Below are positions 17,077-27,304 of a DNA stretch of 64,000 nucleotides, piece by piece. The notes beneath the pieces were generated by a model, which searched no databases, was not told the DNA's origin, and saw only the letters and a program-made list of their open reading frames with translations. Source of the DNA: an uncultured Microbulbifer sp. (GTDB lineage Bacteria; Pseudomonadota; Gammaproteobacteria; Pseudomonadales; Cellvibrionaceae); contig NZ_CANNGQ010000003.1 of the NCBI RefSeq assembly GCF_947504145.1, forward strand, positions 124,001-188,000, written 5' to 3'. The position numbers and the translations under genes were made by a program. Position 1 is the first letter of the stretch, and the number at the start of each line of letters is the position of its first letter.

Positions 17077-18798
17077 ATGAGTGCTACTAGTAGACAAAGC
17101 GCAACCTCGGCAACACAGACACTGAACCAGTTGCCGAGCAGGCTACTGGCCAACCCACTGATCTTGTTGCTGGTGGGAGGCTCTGCCGCCATTGCTCTGA
17201 TCGCAGCGGTATTACTGTGGTCTCAGGCTCCGCAGTATCGGGTGTTGTTCAGCAATATCAGTGAAGCAGACGGCGGCCGCATTATCAGTGAGCTGGAGAG
17301 CCGCGCCATCCCGTACGAGTTCAGCCCCGGTGGCCGTACTTTAATGGTGCCGGAAGACCAGGTGCACCGCCTGCGCCTGCAACTCGCCGAACAGGGTCTG
17401 CCCAGTGGTGGTAACGCGGGCTTTGAAATCATGGACCAACAGGCATTCGGCATCAGCCAGTTTGCCGAGCGGGTGAATTTTCAGCGCAGCCTGCAGGGGG
17501 AGCTCGCCAGCTCCATTGAGTCACTCGGGCCGGTGGTGCGCGCACGGGTTCACCTTTCCATGGCCAAGCCCTCGGTATTTATTCGAGAGCGTGAGCCGGC
17601 CAAGGCTTCTGTAATTCTTACCCTCGCGCCGGGGCGGGTTCTCGGTGAAGGACAGGCGAATGCCATCGTACATCTGGTATCCAGTAGCGTGCCCGATCTG
17701 GGGGCCGACCAGGTGACACTGGTGGATCAGAATGGCCGTCTACTGTCTCGACCAGGAGCGGATGAAAACAGCCTCGACGGTACTCAGCTCGACTACATTC
17801 ACACCCTTGAAGCCAGCTACCAGCGGCGTATTGAACGTATTCTGGAACCGCTACTGGGCAGCGAAAATGTGCGTGCCCAGGTCACCGCGCAGATTGATTT
17901 CGACCGCCGCGAAGAAACCAGTGAACGCTACGCTCCCAACCAGGATGGTCAGCCCGCCGCGGTGCGCAGCAAGCAGCACAACTCCGATTTCAATGGCGAT
18001 GCTGTCGATCTGGGCGGCATTCCCGGTGCCCTAACCAATACTCCGCCCGGCACCGCGCCATCCCCGATTGTTGCCAGCGAAAACACGCAAGCTGATGAAA
18101 GCGAACAAAAACCGGATCGCAAGCACATGCGTCAGGAGCAGCTGGTCAACTATGAGCTCGACCGGGATGTTACCCATATCCAGCGTCAACGCGGCCGCGT
18201 AGAGCGTCTCACCGCGGCAGTAGTGGTGAATTACCAGGAAGTGGTAGACGAGCATGGCGCGGCTTCCCAACAACCCCTGAGCGATGAAGACTTGCAACAC
18301 ATCGAGCAGCTTGTACGGCAGGCCATGGGCTATTCCGAAGCCCGCGGTGATGGGCTTGAGGTGGTCAACAGTCCCTTCTCGGTCAACGAAGCAGAAACCC
18401 TACCAGAGCTTGAGTGGCACGAGGACCCCTTCTGGCGTCAGTTGATCCTCGCGTTTGGCCGCTACCTGCTGGCCGGTATCGCCCTGCTGCTTGTGGTCCG
18501 CTGGTTAGTGCGCCCGCTGGTGAACCGACACTTGCAAATGCGGGCCGCCGCACCGGTGGCAATTCCGGCACCGCAAAAATCAGCGGCGCCAGCACAAGCG
18601 GGCGCGGTTCAGCCGACCCGCGCGGAGGCCGAGGGCCTCGAATATGAAGAGGAAGAAGAAGTAACCGAGCCAATGCCCCGTCGCAAACGCCGCTCCTCCA
18701 TCTATGAACAGAGCCTGATGGATCTGCAGAGTATGGCCAAGGACGACCCAGCGATGGTAGCCATGATTGTACGCAGCTGGATACACCGGGATGACTAA
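17077..18798 (+). CDS. fliF: Flagellar MS-ring protein FliF
   Basis: 573 residues. Two membrane segments frame the large periplasmic part: residues about 28-48 (LILLLVGGSAAIALIAAVLL) and about 450-470 (AGIALLLVVRWLVRPLV). The YscJ/FliF region includes RTLMVPEDQVHRLRLQLAEQGLP and VRARVHLSMAKPSVFIRE. The cytoplasmic C-terminus (SLMDLQSMAKDDPAMVAMIV) is the FliG-binding tail. FliF starts the long fliFGHIJK operon; its last 8 bases overlap fliG. Confidence 0.97.
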   Translation: MSATSRQSATSATQTLNQLPSRLLANPLILLLVGGSAAIALIAAVLLWSQAPQYRVLFSNISEADGGRIISELESRAIPYEFSPGGRTLMVPEDQVHRLRLQLAEQGLPSGGNAGFEIMDQQAFGISQFAERVNFQRSLQGELASSIESLGPVVRARVHLSMAKPSVFIREREPAKASVILTLAPGRVLGEGQANAIVHLVSSSVPDLGADQVTLVDQNGRLLSRPGADENSLDGTQLDYIHTLEASYQRRIERILEPLLGSENVRAQVTAQIDFDRREETSERYAPNQDGQPAAVRSKQHNSDFNGDAVDLGGIPGALTNTPPGTAPSPIVASENTQADESEQKPDRKHMRQEQLVNYELDRDVTHIQRQRGRVERLTAAVVVNYQEVVDEHGAASQQPLSDEDLQHIEQLVRQAMGYSEARGDGLEVVNSPFSVNEAETLPELEWHEDPFWRQLILAFGRYLLAGIALLLVVRWLVRPLVNRHLQMRAAAPVAIPAPQKSAAPAQAGAVQPTRAEAEGLEYEEEEEVTEPMPRRKRRSSIYEQSLMDLQSMAKDDPAMVAMIVRSWIHRDD

Positions 18799-19825
18799 CA
18801 ACACTCACTTACAAAATGCCGTCCAAAGGCAGAAGACAATGAGCAACATGCGCCGCAGTGCCATTCTGCTACTCGCACTGGATGAAGACTGTGCGGCGGA
18901 AGTGTTCAAACACCTGAGCGCCCGTGAAGTGCAGGATATCAGCCAGGAGATGGCCTCGCTGCGCTCGGTATCCCACGAAGAAATGCGTTCAGTGCTGCAG
19001 GACTTCAATACCGAATCCGAAGAATTTGGTGCGCTCAATCTGTATTCCAGTGAGCGTATCCGGGCAGTATTGACGAAAGCACTTGGCAACGAGCGCGCCT
19101 CTAGCTTGCTGGAGGATATCTTTGACATTACCAGTGCAGATTCCGGTATTGATGCGCTCAACATCATGGAAGCAAATGCAGTGGCGGAAATGATCCGTGA
19201 CGAGCACCCTCAGATTATTGCCACCATTCTTGTCCACCTCGAGCGACGCCAGGCCGCCTCCGTTCTGGAGTATTTCGAAGACAAGCTGCGTGAAGACGTC
19301 GTGTTGCGTATCGCGACCTTCAGTGGCGTACAGCCAGCGGCGTTGCAGGAACTGACAGAAGTGCTCACCAGCATGCTCGATGGTCAGAATCTCAAACGCG
19401 CAAAAATGGGCGGCGCGCGCACCGCGGCGGAAATTCTCAATTTGATGAATTCGAATGCCGAGGAAAATGTGATCGAACGCGTGCGTGAACATAACGAAGA
19501 TCTCGCACAAAAGATCATCGACGAGATGTTCCTGTTTGAAAACCTTTTGGATCTGGACAACCGTGCCATCCAGCTGCTACTGAAAGAAGTAGAGAATAAA
19601 CAACTGGTTACCGCACTCAAAGGCAGCAAGCCCGAGCTGCTGGAAAAGTTCCTGTTCAATATGTCGAGCCGCGCCGGCACCTTGCTGCGCGAAGAACTGG
19701 AAGCAAGTGGCCCACTGCGGATGTCGCAGGTAGAGCGGGAACGCAAAGCTATTCTGCAGGTGGTGCGTCGTCTTGCCGATACTGGCGAAATCGTGCTGAG
19801 TGGTGGAGAAGAGGTTTATGTCTGA
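18791..19825 (+). CDS. fliG: Flagellar motor switch protein FliG
   Basis: 344 residues from the ATG at 18791, which overlaps the fliF stop. FliG forms the C-ring surface facing MotA. The N-terminal domain begins RRSAILLLALDEDCAAEVFK; the middle domain contains DEHPQIIATILVHLERRQAA (EHPQ motif); the C-terminal torque helix has LLKEVENKQLVTALKGSKPE and the charged SRAGTLLREELEASGP stretch. An ATG within the first 20 codons is an alternative start. Confidence 0.97.
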   Translation: MTNNTHLQNAVQRQKTMSNMRRSAILLLALDEDCAAEVFKHLSAREVQDISQEMASLRSVSHEEMRSVLQDFNTESEEFGALNLYSSERIRAVLTKALGNERASSLLEDIFDITSADSGIDALNIMEANAVAEMIRDEHPQIIATILVHLERRQAASVLEYFEDKLREDVVLRIATFSGVQPAALQELTEVLTSMLDGQNLKRAKMGGARTAAEILNLMNSNAEENVIERVREHNEDLAQKIIDEMFLFENLLDLDNRAIQLLLKEVENKQLVTALKGSKPELLEKFLFNMSSRAGTLLREELEASGPLRMSQVERERKAILQVVRRLADTGEIVLSGGEEVYV

Positions 19826-20519
19826 AGCTGTTTCCTGGCGCCGCTGGCAGCCTGACGATTTTACCGGCGCGCGTGAGCGCCGTGACTCGGTGCAGCGCTC
19901 ACTGACGAGCGAGCTGGATGCACTGCGCGAACAGGCGCGTGCCGAGGGGCGCAAACAAGGCTACGAAGCCGGTTATGCCGAGGGCTACGAGTGCGGTCAG
20001 AAAGAAGGCCGCCGCGCAGGCACAGAAGAAACTATCCAGCAACGCCAGGCCTTGCTCACACCGCTGAACGATCTGGTACAAAACTTCAACGATGCACTCA
20101 CATCACTGGATGGCGAGATTGCCGACGATATTTCTGCACTGGCACTGGTGATTGGTCGCCACCTCGCTGACGAAGCACTGAATGCGCAGCCACAATACGT
20201 GTGCCATCTGGTTCGCACGCTACTGCGTGAGGAATCAACCATCGGCGACAAGCCTCGTCTGTGGTTGCACCCGGAAGACCTGAATTTGGTAGAAGCGACA
20301 CTCGGTAACGAATTGACCAGTGCGGGCTGGCGCCTGGAACAGGACCCGCGCACTACCCGCGGCAGCTGCCGGGTGACTACCTCCAGTGGGGAGCTGGATG
20401 CGACCCGCGAAACGCGCTGGCAGGAAATCCTGAAGCGCGTCAGGCCTCTCGCACCGGAATCGAGTGATGCCACTCACGCCGAAGAACAAGATGCGAAAAA
20501 AAATGGAGAACACCCGTGA
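19818..20519 (+). CDS. fliH: Flagellar export stator protein FliH
   Basis: 233 residues from the ATG at 19818, overlapping the fliG stop by 8 bp. The N-terminal half contains the GxxxG-rich helix [20 protein letters not shown] typical of FliH, and the C-terminal half is the FliH/YscL domain ending in VRPLAPE. FliH dimers regulate the FliI ATPase and dock it to the export gate and C-ring. It overlaps fliI (GTGA). Confidence 0.93.
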   Translation: MSEAVSWRRWQPDDFTGARERRDSVQRSLTSELDALREQARAEGRKQGYEAGYAEGYECGQKEGRRAGTEETIQQRQALLTPLNDLVQNFNDALTSLDGEIADDISALALVIGRHLADEALNAQPQYVCHLVRTLLREESTIGDKPRLWLHPEDLNLVEATLGNELTSAGWRLEQDPRTTRGSCRVTTSSGELDATRETRWQEILKRVRPLAPESSDATHAEEQDAKKNGEHP

Positions 20520-21910
20520 TTACCGCGGAGAAACCTCTCCATAAACAACGCTGGCGACACAGCCTGCGCGCCGCCGCGGAATCTGCCTCCCAAGCACCCC
20601 GCTATCGCAATAGTGGAAAAATCGTGCGCGCAACCGGACTGGTGCTCGAAGCCGTGGGCCTGAGAGTTCCCCTTGGCAGCGGTTGCTCCATCGAACTTTC
20701 CCGACCAGATTCGGCCACACCCGATTACGCGGAAGCGCAGGTCGTGGGCTTTACCGGCGACCGGCTTTTTTTAATGCCGCTGGAAGAAATCAGTGGTCTC
20801 ACTCCGGGGGCACGGGTTTTCCCGCTGGGCGGGAACGGTGCACGTCGCTTCCCTCTGGGAGAGCAGTTGCTGGGCCGGGTAGTGGATGGCAGTGGACGAC
20901 CGCTGGACAGCGGCCCGGCCCTGGATCTCAGCGAGAGCGACAGCCTCGCGGCTGTGCCATTCAATCCCCTCAACCGTACACCCATCCACCAACAGATTGA
21001 TGTGGGTGTGCGCACTATCAATGGTTTATTGAGCGTCGGCCGCGGCCAGCGTCTGGGCCTTTTTGCCGGTTCCGGCGTCGGCAAATCTGTATTGCTGGGC
21101 ATGATGGCTCGCTACACCAGTGCCGATGTCATTGTGGTAGGGCTGATTGGTGAGCGGGGCCGGGAAGTTAAGGATTTTATCGACAACATTCTCGGTGAAG
21201 AGGGGCGACGTCGCGCAGCGGTAGTCGCCGCGCCTGCAGACACCTCTGCGCTCCAGCGTCTGCAGGGTGCCGCCTACGCCACGCGTATTGCGGAATATTT
21301 TCGTGATGCCGGCAAGAGCGTGCTGCTGATCATGGATTCGCTGACCCGCTATGCCATGGCGCAGCGGGAAATCGCTCTTGCCATTGGCGAGCCGCCGGCC
21401 ACCAAGGGTTACCCGCCGTCGGTTTTCGCACAACTGCCAGTACTGGTGGAGCGCGCAGGCAATGGCGAGAACGGCGGCTCGATCACTGCCTTCTACACCG
21501 TTCTGGCGGAAGGCGACGACCAGCAGGACCCCATTGCAGATGCGGCCCGCGCGATCCTCGATGGACATATTGTCCTGTCGCGCACGCTGGCAGAATCCGG
21601 CCACTACCCGGCGATTGATATCGAGGCTTCCATCAGTCGTGCAATGAATGCCATTGTCGATGGAGACCACCAGCGCCAGGCTCAGCGGCTTAAGCAATTA
21701 TTTTCCCGCTATCAACGCAACCGCGACCTGATCAGCGTTGGCGCCTACAGCCCGGGGCACGATCCCGAGCTGGATCAGGCGGTGCAGCGTTACCCCTATA
21801 TTGAACATTTTCTGCAGCAGGGCATGGATGAACGCGCTGATATCGAATCCACCACCGCCGCACTGGCTACTCTGGTGCCAGCTTCATCGGGTACAGGAGC
21901 CAGAGCATGA
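20516..21910 (+). CDS. fliI: Flagellum-specific export ATPase FliI
   Basis: 464 residues, starting at a GTG that overlaps the fliH stop. F1-beta-like ATPase with Walker [10 protein letters not shown] (near residue 185), the catalytic [10 protein letters not shown] segment, Walker [17 protein letters not shown] and the C-terminal helical domain. It energises and orders substrate delivery to the flagellar type III gate. Neighbours fliH and fliJ complete the ATPase complex. Confidence 0.97.
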   Translation: MITAEKPLHKQRWRHSLRAAAESASQAPRYRNSGKIVRATGLVLEAVGLRVPLGSGCSIELSRPDSATPDYAEAQVVGFTGDRLFLMPLEEISGLTPGARVFPLGGNGARRFPLGEQLLGRVVDGSGRPLDSGPALDLSESDSLAAVPFNPLNRTPIHQQIDVGVRTINGLLSVGRGQRLGLFAGSGVGKSVLLGMMARYTSADVIVVGLIGERGREVKDFIDNILGEEGRRRAAVVAAPADTSALQRLQGAAYATRIAEYFRDAGKSVLLIMDSLTRYAMAQREIALAIGEPPATKGYPPSVFAQLPVLVERAGNGENGGSITAFYTVLAEGDDQQDPIADAARAILDGHIVLSRTLAESGHYPAIDIEASISRAMNAIVDGDHQRQAQRLKQLFSRYQRNRDLISVGAYSPGHDPELDQAVQRYPYIEHFLQQGMDERADIESTTAALATLVPASSGTGARA

Positions 21911-22371
21911 TTCCGTCCAGGCCACTGGATATTCTGATAGACCAGAGCCGTAAGGCGCGGGACACCGCGGGCCGTGCACTGGCAGAGGAGCGCAACGCGC
22001 ACGAGCAGACCAACGCACAACTGGAAATGCTGCAGCGCTATCGCGGCGAGTACTGTGAGCGCCTGCAACAAGCCATGGCAGGCGGGATTAGTGCCTCTAC
22101 GTTGGCCGATTACAACCGTTTTATCCGCTCCCTGGACGACGCCATTGCGCAAGCGAGAAACCTGCTGAGCCAGCAACGGGAAAAAGTGGACTCCAGTAGT
22201 GAGCACTGGCGCCACCACCAGCGCAAGCTCACTTCCTTTAGCGCACTGGAAACCCGCCGTACGCAACTGGAGCAGCGCCAGGAGGACCGGCGCGAACGCC
22301 GCCTGGCCGACGAAACAACCCAGAACCTTCTCGCCCGCCGCACTCCGCGTGACGGACGAAGCCCATTTTAA
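21907..22371 (+). CDS. fliJ: Flagellar export protein FliJ
   Basis: 154 residues, almost entirely coiled coil with frequent Arg, Gln and Glu ([41 protein letters not shown]). FliJ is the stalk of the FliI hexamer and contacts FlhA. Sequence conservation in this family is low, so the call rests on length, coiled-coil nature and the ATGA overlap with fliI. Confidence 0.88.
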   Translation: MIPSRPLDILIDQSRKARDTAGRALAEERNAHEQTNAQLEMLQRYRGEYCERLQQAMAGGISASTLADYNRFIRSLDDAIAQARNLLSQQREKVDSSSEHWRHHQRKLTSFSALETRRTQLEQRQEDRRERRLADETTQNLLARRTPRDGRSPF

Positions 22372-22389
22372 TCATTGGATCTCCCTTCT

Positions 22390-23610
22390 ATGAACATCAC
22401 AGCCCTGCTTGCCTCCGCAACCGCCCAACAGGCAGCCAGCAGCCAGCCTGCTGATGGATCAGGAAAAAACCGAAGCGCCCCTCCGGCGAGCGCGGCAAAA
22501 CCATTCGCAGACCGCCTGCAATCCGCTATCCAGTCAGCCGCAAATAATCCCGATCAAAGGTCTTCCCTTCCCGGACAACAGCCCCCGCTCACAATTCGTG
22601 GAGAAAGCAGCGTATCCACCGCTGGGTCGGAACAGATAGCGAATCTGGGCGAAGTGCTCGGCGGGAAGCATATTGATCCGGAGGAGTCTCTGGAGCTGGC
22701 AGCCGAGCCTGGAGAACGTATGGAAGCGGATACCGGCCTCGCTCTGATAGCGGCGCCCCAGGGACTGGCCCTCACGACGCCGTTACACATCGACGCGACA
22801 CAGGGCCCAGGGCAACCTGCTGCAGCGGTTGTGGCAACGCACGTGTCAGGTAGCCAGCTAGTGGGCACTCCCGCTTCAGCACTATCAACAGAGAGTGCCG
22901 CGAAAACAGAAATCACTGCGGCCGCTACCAACTCGCTCACCGCGCAGGCTACGCCATTGAATATCGCAGCAGCCGGCGACCAGCAAGCGCGAGGCACTTC
23001 GACCACCGGCACGGTAAACACGGACATAACCACAGCAAACCTGGTGACCAACGACGGCAGTGGAATCACACAGCCAGTGTCACTGACGTCAACAAATACA
23101 CCAACGCAATCACAACCCGTGCCTGCCGCCCCGCTCGCGAACAGTTCGATCAACGGTTCCGTGCCAGTCATGGGTGCGTCACTTGGCTCAGATGTCTGGG
23201 GAACAGAATTCAGTCAACACCTGTTGACCATGGCACACCGTGGAGAAAAACAGATAGACCTCTACCTGCACCCCCGCGAGCTGGGTTCTCTTTCCGTAAG
23301 CCTGAACCTGGATGACCAGAGCGTACGGGCCCAGTTCCTCTCAGCGAACGCCGCGGTGCGCAGTGCGGTCGAACAGGCTCTGCCACAATTGCGAGAAACC
23401 CTCGCCCAACAGGGAATAGCCCTGGGCGAAACCTCCGTTGGCCAGCAACAACAGCAGGCTTCACAGCAGCAACAGACCGCCCAACAGGAAGCCGATGGTA
23501 AATTATCACTCGGACCTGCAGCGAACCCTGCGGACAGCCTTGACGATTCTCAGACCACCATCAGTCACTCCCTCCCCACCCGCACAAGTGGAATCGACCT
23601 CTACGCCTAA
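22390..23610 (+). CDS. fliK: Flagellar hook-length control protein FliK
   Basis: 406 residues from the ATG at 22390. The N-terminal two thirds is a disordered Ala/Thr/Ser/Gln-rich ruler. The C-terminal Flg_hook domain is clear: EKQIDLYLHPRELGSLSVSL (about residues 288-307) followed by VRAQFLSANAAVRSAVEQALPQLRETL. After it comes a Gln-rich run (QQQQQASQQQQTAQQ). FliK measures hook length and switches export specificity through FlhB. It ends the fliFGHIJK operon and is followed by a terminator. Confidence 0.94.
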   Translation: MNITALLASATAQQAASSQPADGSGKNRSAPPASAAKPFADRLQSAIQSAANNPDQRSSLPGQQPPLTIRGESSVSTAGSEQIANLGEVLGGKHIDPEESLELAAEPGERMEADTGLALIAAPQGLALTTPLHIDATQGPGQPAAAVVATHVSGSQLVGTPASALSTESAAKTEITAAATNSLTAQATPLNIAAAGDQQARGTSTTGTVNTDITTANLVTNDGSGITQPVSLTSTNTPTQSQPVPAAPLANSSINGSVPVMGASLGSDVWGTEFSQHLLTMAHRGEKQIDLYLHPRELGSLSVSLNLDDQSVRAQFLSANAAVRSAVEQALPQLRETLAQQGIALGETSVGQQQQQASQQQQTAQQEADGKLSLGPAANPADSLDDSQTTISHSLPTRTSGIDLYA

Positions 23611-23672
23611 GCATTTTTCCACTGACCGGGTAGATGCGCCCAATTCCCATATAGTTCCAAAACCTTGAGATG

Positions 23673-23696
23673 GGCCCAAATCCTGGGCCTTTTCTT
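23673..23696 (+). terminator. Rho-independent terminator after fliK
   Basis: GGCCCA, loop AATCC, TGGGCC, then TTTTCTT. It separates fliFGHIJK from fliLMNOPQR, whose promoter should therefore lie in 23697-23831. I found no sigma-28 match there. Confidence 0.8.
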
Positions 23697-23831
23697 CCCT
23701 TCAACCCCGCGCCACGCCGGCATACTCCCCGCAACCCATGCATGAAAGTCCACGGGTGTATTTGGTGCGGCTTTCTGCACACATTGCTTCGCGATCTTTT
23801 CGGTACTTTTCGGCAAATAAGGCACATCTAT

Positions 23832-24317
23832 ATGGCTGACGACACTCCAGGACAATCCCGCGGTCTCCTCTGGCTGGCCAGTATTGCGGTGGCCCTGATT
23901 GCCGCTTTGGTCGCGCTGAATCTGTATCTGCTGCTGCGTGAGGATCCCAATAGTGCTGTGACGACTGCGCAGGGAGAAAGTGCGCCCGCGCGCGCAGACA
24001 ATCCCATTTTTGTGCGTATTACTCCGTTCACGGTCAACCTGCAAGGTGACCAGATGGCCAACCGTCTGCTGTACGTAGGCTTGTCTCTCCAGGTGGGGAA
24101 CGACGAGACCCGGGACTTTCTTGTGGAGCATATGCCTCAGGTTCGCAGCCGCCTGCTGATCCTGCACTCCGCTCAATCCTCCACAGGCCTGGCCTCGCCG
24201 GAGGGTAAACAGAATCTGGTGAAAGGTATTCTCGACACGCTCGCTCAACCGATGAGCAGCAAGCAACCAGAGCTACTCATTGATGATGTTCTGTTCACCG
24301 AGTTCATCGTGCAATAG
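23832..24317 (+). CDS. fliL: Flagellar basal-body-associated protein FliL
   Basis: 161 residues from the ATG at 23832; longer in-frame starts would add a non-homologous stretch. One membrane segment (about residues 11-36, LLWLASIAVALIAALVALNL) precedes the periplasmic stomatin-like domain with FVRITPFTVNLQGD and LLYVGLSLQVGN. The end VLFTEFIVQ is canonical. FliL supports stator function next to the MS ring. It leads the fliLMNOPQR operon, 11 bp before fliM. Confidence 0.94.
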   Translation: MADDTPGQSRGLLWLASIAVALIAALVALNLYLLLREDPNSAVTTAQGESAPARADNPIFVRITPFTVNLQGDQMANRLLYVGLSLQVGNDETRDFLVEHMPQVRSRLLILHSAQSSTGLASPEGKQNLVKGILDTLAQPMSSKQPELLIDDVLFTEFIVQ

Positions 24318-24328
24318 GGAATTTTCGT

Positions 24329-25378
24329 ATGTCCCAGGACGATCTGCTTTCCCAGGAAGAAATCGATGCGTTGCTGCATGGCGGCGATGGTGATAGTGGC
24401 GAAAGTAATAACAGCACTAGCGATAGTCCGCAGATGCGGCCGTACGATCCGGCGTCGCAACAGCGTGTCATTCGCGAGCGACTGCACAGCATCGACGTAA
24501 TCAACGAACGTTTTGCGCGAAATTTTCGCGTGAGCCTGTTCAATCTGATTCGCCGCTCTGCAGATATCAGCGTGGAATCTGTTCGCTACCAGAGCTTCAA
24601 GGATTTCGCGCGCAATCTGCCGGTACCCACCAACCTCAACCTGATCGCAATGAAGCCCCTGCGCGGTACCGGTTTGATGGTGTTTCCACCAGCGATGGTA
24701 TTCATGGTGGTAGACAGCCTTTTCGGGGGTGATGGCCGATTTGTCACCCGCAATGAGGGACGGGAATTTACCAACACGGAACAGCGTGTGATTCAGCGGG
24801 TACTTAACCTCGCCATCAATGCCTATCAGGATTCCTGGCGCTCGGTGTATCCGCTTGAAATCAGTTACCTGCGCTCAGAGTTACAGGCACGCTTTGCGAA
24901 CATCACCAATTCACCGAACGAAATCATCGTAAACACCACCTTCCATCTGGAAGTGGGCAACCTTTCTGAACGTTTTCAGATCTGTATGCCCTATTCGATG
25001 ATCGAGCCGCTGCGCGATCGTCTGGCCAACCCGATGGTAGACGGCCGCGACCCCGGCGATCAGACCTGGAACCGCCGCATGGCCGGAGAAATCCGCCAGT
25101 CAGAAGTCGAACTGGTGGCGGAGTTCGCCAATATTCCCAGCCGCATCGGCAAGGTGCTGGCACTGAAGCCCGGTGATATTTTGCCCATCGATCTACCATC
25201 CAAGGTTACCGCCCGGGTAGACGGTGTCCCGGTACTGGAATGTGAGTACGGGAGCCGCAAAGGCGTGAGTGCCCTGCGTGTAGCCAAGGTCATTGAACGC
25301 ACAGCACCGAGGCCGACATCCCTGACCAGTAACTTCAACGCGGGCCTGGCCCCGCAACGAGAGGAGTCCGAAGCATGA
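24329..25378 (+). CDS. fliM: Flagellar motor switch protein FliM
   Basis: 349 residues. The N-terminal CheY-P-binding peptide is present (DDLLSQEEIDALLHGG). It is followed by the CheC-like middle domain with FARNFRVSLFNLIRRSADIS and the GGDGR motif (SLFGGDGRFVTRNEGREFT), and the C-terminal SpoA domain (LALKPGDILPIDLP). FliM is the C-ring wall and the target of CheY-P encoded at 46354-46740. It overlaps fliN by 4 bp. Confidence 0.97.
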   Translation: MSQDDLLSQEEIDALLHGGDGDSGESNNSTSDSPQMRPYDPASQQRVIRERLHSIDVINERFARNFRVSLFNLIRRSADISVESVRYQSFKDFARNLPVPTNLNLIAMKPLRGTGLMVFPPAMVFMVVDSLFGGDGRFVTRNEGREFTNTEQRVIQRVLNLAINAYQDSWRSVYPLEISYLRSELQARFANITNSPNEIIVNTTFHLEVGNLSERFQICMPYSMIEPLRDRLANPMVDGRDPGDQTWNRRMAGEIRQSEVELVAEFANIPSRIGKVLALKPGDILPIDLPSKVTARVDGVPVLECEYGSRKGVSALRVAKVIERTAPRPTSLTSNFNAGLAPQREESEA

Positions 25379-25842
25379 GCGACAGCGATCAAGCGGAACA
25401 AAATAGCGAACCGAAAGATACCGACAGCTGGGCTGCCGCCATGGCGGAACAGCTGACAGACAATACTGACGACGCCTGGTCCGAGGCTTTGTCTGAGCAG
25501 AAAAATGGCGGTGAAAGCCCGCGCAACGCAGCAGAACAGGTATTCAAACCGCTGGAAAACCGCAGTGCAGGTGGCGCCGCGCAAGATCTGGAAATGGTGA
25601 TGGATATTCCAGTGAAACTGAGCGTTGAGCTCGGCCGCACCCGTATCACCATCAAACAGTTGCTGGAGCTGGCACAGGGGTCAGTAATCGAACTGGACGG
25701 CCTCGCCGGTGAGCCCATGGATATCCTCATCAATGGATACCTGGTGGCCCAGGGCGAAGTGGTGGTCATCGAAGAAAAATACGGTATTCGGATCACGGAA
25801 ATCGTTACTCCCCAAGAACGAATTCACAAGCTCAATCGATGA
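25375..25842 (+). CDS. fliN: Flagellar motor switch protein FliN
   Basis: 155 residues: an acidic, poorly conserved N-terminal region (about 75 residues) followed by the SpoA domain (MDIPVKLSVELGRTRITIKQ, LAGEPMDILINGYLVAQGEV, YGIRITEIV). FliN forms the lower C-ring and binds FliH. It has ATGA overlaps on both sides (fliM and fliO). Confidence 0.96.
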   Translation: MSDSDQAEQNSEPKDTDSWAAAMAEQLTDNTDDAWSEALSEQKNGGESPRNAAEQVFKPLENRSAGGAAQDLEMVMDIPVKLSVELGRTRITIKQLLELAQGSVIELDGLAGEPMDILINGYLVAQGEVVVIEEKYGIRITEIVTPQERIHKLNR

Positions 25843-26246
25843 ATGGTGCAAGTGTCGCGGGCGGCGAATCCGTAATCGGCCTGGCGGTGCTGGGTAAAGT
25901 AGCTGGTGTGCTGATCGCACTGGTTACCTTTATTTTGCTGTGCGCATGGCTGACCCGCCGCCTGGCGCCGGGGCTGGCTCGCAATCACGTCGGCCCACAA
26001 ATGGACATCGTAGCCAGTAAAGCGCTGGGGACACGAGAAAAAGTGGTGGTATTGCAGGTGGAGGAGCAGTGGCTAGTGCTCGGTGTGGGGGGCGGACACA
26101 TCACACATCTGCACACGCTGAACGCAGCAACACCGCCACACAACAGTATGCAAATCACAGATCACAGCGATGACTCCAGCAGTTTCGCAATTCGCTTCGC
26201 GCACGCCCTGCGGCAAAACTTGCGTGGACGGGGAAACCGCTCGTGA
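25839..26246 (+). CDS. fliO: Flagellar export-gate assembly protein FliO
   Basis: 135 residues with a single N-terminal membrane segment (about residues 20-42, [19 protein letters not shown]). A small cytoplasmic domain follows with [20 protein letters not shown] and [18 protein letters not shown], the typical FliO pattern. FliO helps assemble the FliP ring. The gene sits between fliN and fliP with 4-bp overlaps. Confidence 0.93.
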   Translation: MNGASVAGGESVIGLAVLGKVAGVLIALVTFILLCAWLTRRLAPGLARNHVGPQMDIVASKALGTREKVVVLQVEEQWLVLGVGGGHITHLHTLNAATPPHNSMQITDHSDDSSSFAIRFAHALRQNLRGRGNRS

Positions 26247-27019
26247 AACTACCTCGCCTGCTCACGAACCGGCTTTCACTACCCTGCGGTCTGTTATTGA
26301 TTGCAGTTTCCCTATTGCCTGCTGAAAGCTGGGCCCAGGGCACCAATCTCAGCGGCCTGATAAGCCAACCGACGGCGAATGGTGGACAACAATGGTCCAT
26401 CAAACTGCAGACATTGCTGCTGCTCACCAGCCTTGCGTTTTTACCGGCAATCCTGCTGATGATGACCTGTTTCACCCGCATCATCATCGTACTGGGACTT
26501 CTGCGCACCGCCATGGGCACCCAGGCCGCGCCTCCCAATCAGGTAATTCTTGGGCTTACCTTGTTTCTCACCTTCTTTGTCATGTCGCCCGTATTGGAGA
26601 AGGTGCATGAGGATGCATGGCAGCCATTGAGCCGGGATGAAATCCAGTTTGAAGAGTTCCTGCAGCGGGGCAGTGAGCCAATGAAGGCTTTTATGCTGTC
26701 GCAGACTCGCGAACCCGATATTGCACTGTTTGCACGACTGGCGAACGTGGGGCCACTTCAGGGGCCGGAGCAGGTGCCGCTGCGGGTATTGTTGCCGGCA
26801 TTTGTCACCAGTGAACTCAAAACCGCATTTCAGATCGGCTTTACCATTTTTATTCCATTTCTGATTATCGATCTGGTGGTAGCCAGCGTACTGATGGCGC
26901 TGGGGATGATGATGGTGCCACCGGCCACTATTTCACTGCCCTTTAAATTGATGCTGTTCGTGCTGGTGGATGGATGGCAGTTGTTGATTGGATCTCTCGC
27001 ACAGAGTTTTTACCCATGA
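26243..27019 (+). CDS. fliP: Flagellar export-gate protein FliP
   Basis: 258 residues with a signal sequence and four membrane segments. Family signatures are clear: [59 protein letters not shown] and [20 protein letters not shown]. FliP forms the core of the FliPQR gate. It overlaps fliQ by 4 bp. Confidence 0.98.
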   Translation: MKLPRLLTNRLSLPCGLLLIAVSLLPAESWAQGTNLSGLISQPTANGGQQWSIKLQTLLLLTSLAFLPAILLMMTCFTRIIIVLGLLRTAMGTQAAPPNQVILGLTLFLTFFVMSPVLEKVHEDAWQPLSRDEIQFEEFLQRGSEPMKAFMLSQTREPDIALFARLANVGPLQGPEQVPLRVLLPAFVTSELKTAFQIGFTIFIPFLIIDLVVASVLMALGMMMVPPATISLPFKLMLFVLVDGWQLLIGSLAQSFYP

Positions 27020-27285
27020 CGGCAGAAACCGTAATGAATCTCGCGTATCAGGCAATGCTGGTTGCCCTCTCCCTCGGCGCTCCGATGCTGATCACAGCAC
27101 TTCTGGTCGGCCTGTTGGTGAGTCTGTTTCAAGCGGCTACACAAATTAATGAAATGACCCTGTCGTTCATTCCGAAAATCCTGGCAGTATTCGCCGTACT
27201 GGTGATTGCCGGCCCCGCCTTGTTGGCGTTGATCGTCGACTATACGCGCACTCTATTCCAGAATATTCCATCGCTGATTTCCTGA
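27016..27285 (+). CDS. fliQ: Flagellar export-gate protein FliQ
   Basis: 89 residues with two membrane helices. The family pattern is [20 protein letters not shown] followed by [14 protein letters not shown]. The ATG at 27016 overlaps the fliP stop, and earlier in-frame starts lie inside fliP. FliQ wraps the FliPR channel. Confidence 0.97.
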   Translation: MTAETVMNLAYQAMLVALSLGAPMLITALLVGLLVSLFQAATQINEMTLSFIPKILAVFAVLVIAGPALLALIVDYTRTLFQNIPSLIS

Positions 27286-27304
27286 TGCCACGCTTCCACA
27301 TCCA

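Noticed and set aside
23697-23831. Possible sigma-28 promoter of fliL
   Set aside because: No TAAAG/GCCGATAA pair at correct spacing was found; an early-class promoter is more likely but could not be located.
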